Of a stretch of 37,837 nt of DNA, positions 10,201-17,249 are shown piece by piece (the first letter of the stretch is position 1; the number at the start of each line of letters is the position of its first letter). The position numbers and the translations under genes were made by a program. The stretch is from Candidatus Yonathbacteria bacterium RIFCSPLOWO2_01_FULL_43_27 (lineage in GTDB: Bacteria; Patescibacteriota; Minisyncoccia; Phycocordibacterales; UBA1550). The stretch lies in NCBI GenBank assembly GCA_001823545.1, contig MHUV01000001.1, forward strand, positions 1-37,837, written 5' to 3'. The notes under the pieces are model-generated. The model was not told the origin of the DNA. It did no database searches and was given only the letters and a program-made list of their open reading frames with translations.

Positions 10201-12784
10201 CCCCCGGTGTTCCCGCCGAGCCCGCACCATCCACCGATGAATCGACAACAAAGTTACCTGAGGTAATTTCGGGGTACGTGGTATCCAAGGTAAATTCAGC
10301 AGAATCTGCAGTGCCAATATTATTTGCTACGTCTCCATCGTTTGCTGTAACACGAACTTTAGCGTTCGCGACATTAACAGGACTTGCCGAAAGTGTTGAA
10401 GTTGCGTTCCATACCACAGCGAAAGTAGTAGTTGCACCGCCCGTATATGTCTGTAGTGATGTCGCACTAGCCGAGAGATCGTCTGATGGAATGTCGCTCC
10501 ACGACGAACCACCATTAATACTATATTTGAATGATGGTGTAAAACTTGCAGTATCGATATCTCCAACACGATACGAAATATTTACCTTACCATAATCAGC
10601 ATCTCCGATAGTCGTATTCTGTATAGTTATTACGCCCGTAGCACTATACGAGGTGTCGAAAGTTGGAGGTCCATTAACCACATATGCAATCCTCACATCA
10701 TCAATTGTTGGCGTATTTGCACCAAGAGAAGTGAGGGTGATCTTGTACTGGAACCACTGATCATTGACCCCATCACGAAGAGCTGCGTCAATAGCCTCGG
10801 TTGTACAGGTCACGGTGGTTCCAACTTTTGAACAACCAGTAGTACCCGAGGTAATTCCTGTAGACCACGTTGAACCACTAAAATCAGAACTTGCAGAAGT
10901 GCGTAAATAAAATGTTGCAGTTGAGCCTGAAGGTAACGTTGCATCCTCTGTCCAAACAAGACCACCCATAATATTTGCATCCGATTCACTATTATATGCA
11001 GATGAAACAAGGGATCCTAATGGAGCATATTCTGAATGGTTGACAGTAACATCATTGAGTACGGGAGTGACCGAACTAGTACCGTTCAAAGTTGCTTGAT
11101 ACTGCACATACTGATGTCCGTCGGTTACACACCCTCCATCTGAAGCATTACCCCCACTTGAGACAGTAGAACAGCTTGCCCAAGCAGTCGCACCCGACAT
11201 ATCACTATTTGAATCCGAGCGAACTTTCATGGTAATTGTTTGACTATTTAACGTTGCATTCCATGAAACGACATTAAAAACTGACGGTCCACCTAAATTG
11301 ATTGGTGCGGAAGTAAAAGTTCCTGTAGTCGCAAAAGGGTACGTCGCAAATTTAAGATCTACTCCCGTAGATTCATAATGCGTTATAAATAGCGTATCTG
11401 AGCCAAAACCATGCATACTAAGATCCTTCCCCGCAGCGGTTGATGATTCTATGGTTTGTAACGTCCAACTTGTACCACCATTCGTTGTTTTTGCAAATTC
11501 AAGGTCAGAATTATTGGAATCAAAATACGCCACAAAAAGAGTGCGCGCATCGGCAGCATAAATGGCCTTTGGATACCCTCCTCCAGAAACCGTCGCCGTA
11601 TCAATATTTGACACCGTCCAGTTCACACCAGTGTCTGTTGATGTTGCAAATTTTAGGTCTGAGGTATTATTACTCCCATTGTCAAATACCATAAAAATAG
11701 TATTTGCATCAGTAGCCACAACAGAAGACCCGCCCATACTTCCACTAACACCAGAAACCGCTTTAAGTGTCCAATTTGTACCACCATCAACTGTTTGCGC
11801 AAATTTAGCAGATCCATTGAATTCACTATAGGTTACAAATGCAGTAGTAGCGCTTAGTACATCAATTGATGTTTTTACGTCATAAAGATTGGCGGTAGGA
11901 TTATCGATAGTTCCAAGTGTCCAATTAGCACCAGCGTCCGTTGATTTTGCGTACTTAACAAATCTATCACTTACATTCGTCACATCGTAATATGCTATAT
12001 ATATTGCACCAGCAACTGCATCTATTGAACTATTGATACCAACAGCTGCTGTTGAATCAATCGTAGCTAGCGACCAGTTACTGCCACCATCTGTTGATTT
12101 GGCAAATTTAAGATTTGTATTGGTATTATCATAATATGATATATATATCGTACTGGAGTCAGGTGCATATATCGATGGTTCTTGCCCAACAGTCCCCGTA
12201 GAATCGACCGTTGAGGTTGTCCATGTGGCACCCCCATTGATAGTTTTTGCGAACTTCAAATCGCCACCAGCCGACGTATAATAACTTACAAAGACGGTAC
12301 TAGTACTGACCACGTAAACAGAAGTTTCAGTTCCACCCGCAGAATCCAAAACATAGCTAGCTAACGCACTTGAAGAATCTCGCCCGAGAACCACGTGCCC
12401 ATCGCTTGTGGTTGTATCAGCAGCCAAAGTATTTGCAACCGTTCCATTCCTAAACCCTCCTCCGGAAGCAGATCCTGTTGTAGTAAGAGTTCCATCATCC
12501 GTAAACGAGGATGCGATTGGAGCCAATATTATATTATCCCCTATGGTCAGCGTCGAACTCGCACTATCATACGTATCCCATCCAGAGTTCTGATTGCTCG
12601 AGTGCGTTGCCGTACTTGCAGATACTCCCCCTGACCAGCTCGATTGCTGGAAGTAGTACGTAGCTGCGTGCGTTACTGTATCTCTAAAATATACTCCTGA
12701 GATGACGAAGACTGCCGAGAGCGTAAGAATCCATGCATATTTATGGTGCTTAACAATAAGGGTACGAGCTTGTGTAATGGACAT
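7220..12784 (-). CDS. Giant extracellular protein: N-terminal TM/signal, Asp-box (BNR-like) repeats, multiple FN3/purple-acid-phosphatase-N-like domains
   Basis: 1854 aa; N-terminal KYAWILTLSAVFVISGVYF; repeated xYISYYDxxxxxLKFAKSTDGGSNWxxxTIDS units; later repeated PxISxxxxxxxTxxxAxIxWxTDEPATSxVxYG units. Confidence 0.9.
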   Translation of the reverse strand: MSITQARTLIVKHHKYAWILTLSAVFVISGVYFRDTVTHAATYYFQQSSWSGGVSASTATHSSNQNSGWDTYDSASSTLTIGDNIILAPIASSFTDDGTLTTTGSASGGGFRNGTVANTLAADTTTSDGHVVLGRDSSSALASYVLDSAGGTETSVYVVSTSTVFVSYYTSAGGDLKFAKTINGGATWTTSTVDSTGTVGQEPSIYAPDSSTIYISYYDNTNTNLKFAKSTDGGSNWSLATIDSTAAVGINSSIDAVAGAIYIAYYDVTNVSDRFVKYAKSTDAGANWTLGTIDNPTANLYDVKTSIDVLSATTAFVTYSEFNGSAKFAQTVDGGTNWTLKAVSGVSGSMGGSSVVATDANTIFMVFDNGSNNTSDLKFATSTDTGVNWTVSNIDTATVSGGGYPKAIYAADARTLFVAYFDSNNSDLEFAKTTNGGTSWTLQTIESSTAAGKDLSMHGFGSDTLFITHYESTGVDLKFATYPFATTGTFTSAPINLGGPSVFNVVSWNATLNSQTITMKVRSDSNSDMSGATAWASCSTVSSGGNASDGGCVTDGHQYVQYQATLNGTSSVTPVLNDVTVNHSEYAPLGSLVSSAYNSESDANIMGGLVWTEDATLPSGSTATFYLRTSASSDFSGSTWSTGITSGTTGCSKVGTTVTCTTEAIDAALRDGVNDQWFQYKITLTSLGANTPTIDDVRIAYVVNGPPTFDTSYSATGVITIQNTTIGDADYGKVNISYRVGDIDTASFTPSFKYSINGGSSWSDIPSDDLSASATSLQTYTGGATTTFAVVWNATSTLSASPVNVANAKVRVTANDGDVANNIGTADSAEFTLDTTYPEITSGNFVVDSSVDGAGSAGTPGDNRAGIKLYATDYSTIQYRLCNNSAFPATDSQGNSCAWSSLAASPISLATSSTQWITTGYPSAETVYMQVRDAYGNVTSGTASAPAMPANFDYKDVSNTDIDVYREFLSWSLFSATDSSTFTGNSSGRYKLHHAAAADGASAPASSEYSVVTSISDPAINYTTHNITSATTSVHYYKVTAVNDQGSISDFTAVLSDIPNGSGGAVSLPPEITDTPTADTIRNTSAHITFTTDSLATSTIEYGTTSSYGSTANQTSFVENHSVYLNSLSPNTSYYFRAKATNAEGLDSDWAVGTTFTTAQGTVISGVTPMNVTDKTATIFWNTNASSTSKVYYGTDRSGSTLVGSVTVTGTSATTAGTNGLFQHQVGVPSSGAFTAGNTYYYKVESTDGDGNTTTDDNNGQFYSFTTTLDTTAPTISDISAAVVGPTSAVIVWTTDEPATSQVRWSGTTGNHSKRTTTDMTFAGIPSYSVYHVATLSSQTQNVGEGGGTNVLVAQTPYYYTVVSADAAGNETESAEQTLTTTRTGEDVVVTVSRSLPQEEGGSGPTADTTSPVITNMKVGDITPFTATVTFDTSEASVGKLGYSKDISYSDHAADDFSWGTKHTIKIRGLTLGTQYHIKAVVVDKAGNTGYSEEQTFKTSFLSENIKELAKIENIEQFQKEIEDTIESILPSLVPPFVSKPSITDITESGATISFRTNIKAFPLIGFVEDGTYNASKENPYTSEVSDTTEKATNHTLALLNLKPNTKYHVQARAFSLPRVVGRSEDLTFTTQASKIQSSIVETKRDSFTVVWITDEPTTSIVEYKDLSSGITQRKADDRKTTSHSVKIENLPSGTSFDVNVSGLNEGGNLIEAGSTLHVTTSRDIVPPTISNFKVSNAMVPGRTDRIQTIISWTTNEPADSVVFYEEGIGTAGAEEKELANKSEVLDAYVMDHNIIISSLKPGAIYRVKVTSVDESGNLGVFGPRTIITPKQTESITDIIFKNFEDSFKFLRDM

Positions 12785-12826
12785 AGGAATATATTGAACG
12801 TTGGTAAATTAAAATGAAAACAATTT

Positions 12827-12859
12827 CATAGGTGCGCAAGCAAAGCTTGCGCACCTATG
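12827..12859. repeat. Perfect 15-bp hairpin CATAGGTGCGCAAGC-AAA-GCTTGCGCACCTATG
   Basis: Direct reading; between RAYT stop and giant gene start; possible RAYT terminator or 5'UTR element. Confidence 0.7.
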
Positions 12860-12966
12860 TCGCTAATAAAAGTTTGTATATATTGTATCACGCACTGTAA
12901 GTAAATAACTAGTTCCCTACCAAAGATATTGTGGATAACTTTTGATATTGTTGGCGGTTGATTGTT

Positions 12967-12981
12967 GGCGGTTGAACCGCC
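12967..12981. repeat. REP-like palindrome GGCGGTTGAACCGCC, 3' of RAYT, preceded by a half-site duplication (12950-12961)
   Basis: GTTGGCGGTTGATTGTTGGCGGTTGAACCGCC. Confidence 0.85.
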
Positions 12982-12984
12982 ACA

Positions 12985-13668
12985 TCACTCGATCAATAAT
13001 TTTTTAATCACCTTATTTTCTTTTATTATTTTCAAGGATTCTTCTGAAAAATTTTTATACTCATTTTTATTTTTGAACTGGTCTAAAATAATATCTTTTT
13101 TGCAAAAAACATTGTTTGCATTTTCAGGGTATTCCCCGCCATGGTCCTCTATATACTCCCGCCAACTTGACCTCACTAGCCCAGTAGTCATAACACCTGT
13201 GGCGGTTGAACCGCCACAGGAATGGACTTTATCATTTAAATTAACGTAAACACTCGTATGCAACAACTGCTCGTTTGAATCAATGTGAACAGACTTGAAT
13301 CTACCTTGGAACAAGGAGCCACTTCTATTATATTTGTTATTAAAATACCACGTATATCCACCCAACCTTTTCATAAATTCACTTATTCCACCGTCAACCA
13401 TTTGTTGTAAAATAAAATGGTAATGATTTGGATTCAAACAATAACTAATAAACTCAACAAGCTTGGTAGTAGTACCGGGCGTGGCGGTTGAACCGCCACG
13501 TGAATTCTCATGAATACTACCTATTGGTTCAAGTGTATTAAACTCATTTATGCTTTGAAAAAATCGATTGAGGTCCTCTTGGTCACTAAAAATATCTCTT
13601 TTATCTACCCCACGATTAAATATATGGTAATGCTCACCTGTAACAAATGGCGTTTTTCTGATCCCCAT
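12985..13668 (-). CDS. REP-associated tyrosine transposase (RAYT; IS200-like Y1 transposase family)
   Basis: 227 aa; GEHYHIFNRGVDKRDIF and YCLNPNHYHFILQQ (HUH motif), RSGSLFQGRFKSVHIDSNEQLLHTSVYVNLND; neighbouring palindromes. Confidence 0.92.
   Translation of the reverse strand: MGIRKTPFVTGEHYHIFNRGVDKRDIFSDQEDLNRFFQSINEFNTLEPIGSIHENSRGGSTATPGTTTKLVEFISYCLNPNHYHFILQQMVDGGISEFMKRLGGYTWYFNNKYNRSGSLFQGRFKSVHIDSNEQLLHTSVYVNLNDKVHSCGGSTATGVMTTGLVRSSWREYIEDHGGEYPENANNVFCKKDIILDQFKNKNEYKNFSEESLKIIKENKVIKKLLIE
13196..13220. repeat. REP-like palindrome inside RAYT CDS, extended stem CCTGTGGCGGTT-G-AACCGCCACAGG
   Basis: Core 13201-13215; encodes in-frame CGGSTATG on the minus strand. Confidence 0.9.
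13480..13500. repeat. REP-like palindrome inside RAYT CDS, extended stem CGTGGCGGTT-G-AACCGCCACG
   Basis: Core 13483-13497; encodes in-frame RGGSTATP on the minus strand. Confidence 0.9.
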
Positions 13669-13682
13669 ATAAAAATTATAAC

Positions 13683-13705
13683 ATTTGGCGGTTGAACCGC
13701 CAAAT
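13683..13705. repeat. REP-like palindrome upstream of RAYT, extended stem ATTTGGCGGTT-G-AACCGCCAAAT
   Basis: Core 13687-13701, a few nt upstream of a minus-strand TATAAT (13675-13680) in front of the RAYT ATG (13668). Confidence 0.85.
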
Positions 13706-13761
13706 TACCATTGGATAGATTTTTTGACTTTTACCCTTTGAACCGCTAGACTGGCTCCATT

Positions 13762-14778
13762 ATGACTGACATAAAAACAACCGTAAACAATATATCAGAA
13801 GCAGAAATAGAGATCTTGTGCGAAGTCGACACAGAAACCTTTGAAAAAGAGCGTGCGCAGGCGCTAGAGCGCATTGGTAAAGAGGTGTCACTTCCCGGCT
13901 TTCGCAAAGGACACGTTCCAGCAAATGTACTCGAGCAAAAGTTTGGTGAGGCCTTCATTCTCGAAGAAATGGCAAACCTTACCATGGAAAAGGTGTACCC
14001 TGAGATCCTTCGCAAACACAAGGTTTCAGCGATCGCACAACCCACGGCACAGGTAAAAAAACTTGCAAAAGGTAACCCATTTGAGTTTTCCCTCACCTTC
14101 CAAGTGCTTCCCGAGATCAAGCTCCCTGACTACACAAAAATTGCAAAAGATGTAATGAGTGGGACCGATGACACGGCGGTCACCGACGATGACGTTGAGA
14201 AAGGTCTTACCGAGCTTCGCAGACAGTATGCAACCAAAGATGACGAAGGTAAGGAGGTGCTTCCTGAATTGACCGACGAACTTGCACAGAAGTTTGGCCC
14301 TTTTGCAAACGTCGCTGAATTTACCGAAAAAGTACGTGAATCTCTTGCTCACGAAAAACAAATGCGCGCACGCGAAAAGAAACGTATGCAAACCATGGAA
14401 AAAATTGCAGACGGCATCACGGTCACCCTCCCTGCTCTTTTGATAGATGGTGAGCTCGACCGTATGATGTTCCGTTTTCGCCAAGATATCGAACGTATGG
14501 GAATGAAATTAGAGGCGTATCTTTCAACCATAAAGAAAACTGAAGAGGATTTCCGCAAAGAATGGCGCATCGATGCAGAGAAACGCGTTAAAATCCAGAT
14601 TGCACTCGGAAAAATCGCCGTCGCAGAAAAATTGGAAGTTCCCAAGGACGAACTTGATCGCGAAGTAAAATTCCTCACGGAACAACATAAAGACATTGAC
14701 CCTGCACGCGCATATGAGCACCTTGAGATGATGCTCCTCAATGAAAAAGTATTTCAATTTCTTGAACAGACAAAGTAG
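13762..14778 (+). CDS. tig: Trigger factor, apparently without PPIase domain
   Basis: 338 aa; ribosome-binding signature SLPGFRKGHVPANVLEQKFG; C-terminal chaperone region; short linker where the FKBP domain normally lies. Confidence 0.92.
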   Translation: MTDIKTTVNNISEAEIEILCEVDTETFEKERAQALERIGKEVSLPGFRKGHVPANVLEQKFGEAFILEEMANLTMEKVYPEILRKHKVSAIAQPTAQVKKLAKGNPFEFSLTFQVLPEIKLPDYTKIAKDVMSGTDDTAVTDDDVEKGLTELRRQYATKDDEGKEVLPELTDELAQKFGPFANVAEFTEKVRESLAHEKQMRAREKKRMQTMEKIADGITVTLPALLIDGELDRMMFRFRQDIERMGMKLEAYLSTIKKTEEDFRKEWRIDAEKRVKIQIALGKIAVAEKLEVPKDELDREVKFLTEQHKDIDPARAYEHLEMMLLNEKVFQFLEQTK

Positions 14779-14802
14779 AAACAGCGTAATCTATTAGACC
14801 CT

Positions 14803-16431
14803 ATGAACACACAAGCACAAGAACTTCTCAAGGCGCTCCCTGTCGACCGTCCACGTTTTGGCGATACGCGAGGTGGCGCTCCGGCAACCTTTTTTGAAAG
14901 TATCTCAGCAGGTCTCTCTGCAAATGGAGGGCTTTTCATGCCTGAAAAATTTCCACAAGCGTTCAAAAATATACCGGACTTTTTTACCACCATACTCCCC
15001 ACCCTCACGATCCCCGAAATTGCAACGCTTGTTCATCGCGTATTCATCCCCCGCGAAGATATCAATGACGAAGAACTTTCTCGTATGATGCACGAGGCGT
15101 ATAATTTCGAAATTCCTCTGGAAAAACTTGATGATCATACGTTTGTTGCGCGCCTCGACCAAGGACCAACAGCAAGTTTTAAGGATCTTGCAGCACGCTC
15201 TATTGCGAGACTTCTTGATACGTGGAGCGAAGTGCACCACAAACCACTTAATATCGTCGTCGCAACGTCAGGAGACACGGGAGTTGCTATTGCAGATGCT
15301 TTTGGCAAGGCACAAAATATTACCGTTACGGTTATGTACCCCGAAGGAGGCGTGAGTGAAGTGCAGGAAAAACAAATGCTTCGCGTACAGGAACGCAATA
15401 GCAACATACAGGTCATTCCTGTGTTAGGGAATTTTGACAACTGCCAAGACATCGCCAAAATTCTTCAACTTACGAGAGAACTTGATGTACACAACAAGGC
15501 AGGAATTAAGGAACAAATCTCCTACAAGCTCAAACAAGAGATTTCTGACGCCGAACTAGAAAAACTTTCCGAAGACGTCAAAACGCTCAATCTTTCAAGC
15601 GCGAACTCCATCAATATCTGGCGCCTCATCCCCCAGATGGTGCAGTATTTTGTTTCGTACGCGCATCTATTGAAGACAAATGAGATAAAGGCCGACGAAA
15701 CAGTATGCTTTGCAATTCCTACGGGCAACGTTGGGCATATGATGGCAGGACTTTTCGCACAGGAGCTTGGACTACCTATCAGTAAATTCATCATCGGAAC
15801 CAATGCCAACAACGTAATGGCAAATATTATTGGATCGGGTGTTATCAAACACAAAGAATTTACAAATACCTCTGCTCCTTCGATGGATATTTTGGACCCC
15901 AGCAACCTTGAGCGTCTCCTCTATTTTACTGCGCAAAAAACAGGACATACTGACCCTATCCCCTACGAGCAGATGAAAAAGGATATCAAAAATGTTTCTC
16001 CTGTCGAAGATATTCCCCTTTCAAAATATGGTGTAACGCCCGAAATGCTCCAGTATCTTCAACAACTGATATGGTCAGAAGATACGGAAACTGATGATGA
16101 ACTCTACGCCATGATGTCGTACCAGTACCAAAAAAATAACATTATGCTCGAGCCACACGGCGTTTCAGCACTCATTGCAACCATTCGCACGCGCGAGAAA
16201 AAAGCACTTGCACACGAAGCAACTGTGGTGGTATTTGAAACCGCTCATCCCGACAAATTCCCTTCTGCTCTCACCGCTTCATTTTTAGAGAATACAACGT
16301 ACAACCACCATCCAGAATTGGAGGCGCTCCGAAAGCTAAAAAAAGAAAATATGCACAAGCCAGAAGTTTGCGCGGTTGATATAATCAAGATAGCTCAAAA
16401 AATTAAAGAATTTACGACAAAAGAAAGATAG
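14803..16431 (+). CDS. thrC: Threonine synthase
   Basis: 542 aa; LSANGGLFMPEKFP, LDQGPTASFKDLAARSIARLL (PLP lysine), VATSGDTGVAIADAFG, PTGNVGHMMAG. Confidence 0.93.
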   Translation: MNTQAQELLKALPVDRPRFGDTRGGAPATFFESISAGLSANGGLFMPEKFPQAFKNIPDFFTTILPTLTIPEIATLVHRVFIPREDINDEELSRMMHEAYNFEIPLEKLDDHTFVARLDQGPTASFKDLAARSIARLLDTWSEVHHKPLNIVVATSGDTGVAIADAFGKAQNITVTVMYPEGGVSEVQEKQMLRVQERNSNIQVIPVLGNFDNCQDIAKILQLTRELDVHNKAGIKEQISYKLKQEISDAELEKLSEDVKTLNLSSANSINIWRLIPQMVQYFVSYAHLLKTNEIKADETVCFAIPTGNVGHMMAGLFAQELGLPISKFIIGTNANNVMANIIGSGVIKHKEFTNTSAPSMDILDPSNLERLLYFTAQKTGHTDPIPYEQMKKDIKNVSPVEDIPLSKYGVTPEMLQYLQQLIWSEDTETDDELYAMMSYQYQKNNIMLEPHGVSALIATIRTREKKALAHEATVVVFETAHPDKFPSALTASFLENTTYNHHPELEALRKLKKENMHKPEVCAVDIIKIAQKIKEFTTKER

Positions 16432-16436
16432 TGATA

Positions 16437-16490
16437 AAAAAAATAGAGCCGGTTTGGACTTCGTCCAAACCGGCTCTTCTGTTATTCTTT
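16437..16490. terminator. Terminator, likely bidirectional
   Basis: AGAGCCGGTTTGGAC (16445-16459) ttc GTCCAAACCGGCTCT (16463-16477); T-run on the minus strand side. Confidence 0.8.
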
Positions 16491-16495
16491 CACGG

Positions 16496-17125
16496 TTACG
16501 AAAAAAGCTTCTCCGTGAGTGTAGCGAGATTGAAATCACTGTTCTCGATATTCTTTTTACCTCCAACAGAGGCAACTCGACACTCTCTGCTGGTAACAAT
16601 GCCGGTGATGATGGGCTTCCCGGCCATATAGCCCTGCGTCCGCCTCCCAAACTCGAGCTTGAGTTCGTAGAGTTCAGCCTCTGCTTTTTTCCGAAGAGCG
16701 CATCGGAGCGCCTTAAAAGCATTACTGGCCATATTTCTCACCCTCACTTCATCCTCAACAGAGAGGAGAGGTTCGATCTCGTCGATCTCTTCTCCATCGC
16801 ACAGAAGTCTCCAAGCCTGTTCCCCTGTGCAGATGAGCGGATGCATACGATCGTTAAGGAAAAAATCGACCGTATGTACACCATCGTTTCCTGCGTTCAC
16901 CACAACATTGAAACCTAATGGTTTGCAATGAAACGCGTTAAACGAAGTCGTATTCCGGCGTTCAATGAAATGGGTATGGAACTCTTTTATCGACAGGTAC
17001 TTGAAAATGTTGCAGGAAACCTTTGCAGCGAATTCATCCACAAGGGACACGACAACCTTCCCTGCATCCCTGTATGGACCGATACTGCCATTGGAAAAAT
17101 TTCTTTCGATGAAAGATTCCTCCAT
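16496..17125 (-). CDS. Hypothetical protein
   Basis: 209 aa ORF (MEESFIERNFSNGSIGPYRDAGKVVVSLVDEF...) with strong GAGGAGGGG Shine-Dalgarno upstream and a terminator after the stop. Confidence 0.75.
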   Translation of the reverse strand: MEESFIERNFSNGSIGPYRDAGKVVVSLVDEFAAKVSCNIFKYLSIKEFHTHFIERRNTTSFNAFHCKPLGFNVVVNAGNDGVHTVDFFLNDRMHPLICTGEQAWRLLCDGEEIDEIEPLLSVEDEVRVRNMASNAFKALRCALRKKAEAELYELKLEFGRRTQGYMAGKPIITGIVTSRECRVASVGGKKNIENSDFNLATLTEKLFS

Positions 17126-17249
17126 AAACCCCTCCTCTACTTTATTTTTTTGAACTAATTATTTATTATCCAGCCACAATATACGCCATATTCACCCAAA
17201 AATCAATACAGGGAAACGTTTTTATGTGTACTCAATAGAACCAAACGAT

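Noticed and set aside
7341-12634. Numerous short ORFs on both strands within the 1854-aa gene
   Set aside because: Overlap a long, repeat-structured coding frame; low-complexity translations consistent with out-of-frame reading.
12930-12938. Perfect DnaA box (TGTGGATAA) as sign of an origin
   Set aside because: Single box without cluster, dnaA/dnaN or an unwinding element; expected by chance at this scale. The near-matches around 33762-33780 are also isolated.
12962-13249. Plus-strand ORFs over the RAYT gene
   Set aside because: Antisense shadow ORFs of a clear transposase family gene.
16454-16918. Plus-strand 154-aa ORF opposite the 209-aa hypothetical
   Set aside because: Begins in a terminator hairpin and has no SD; the minus-strand ORF has a strong SD and terminator.
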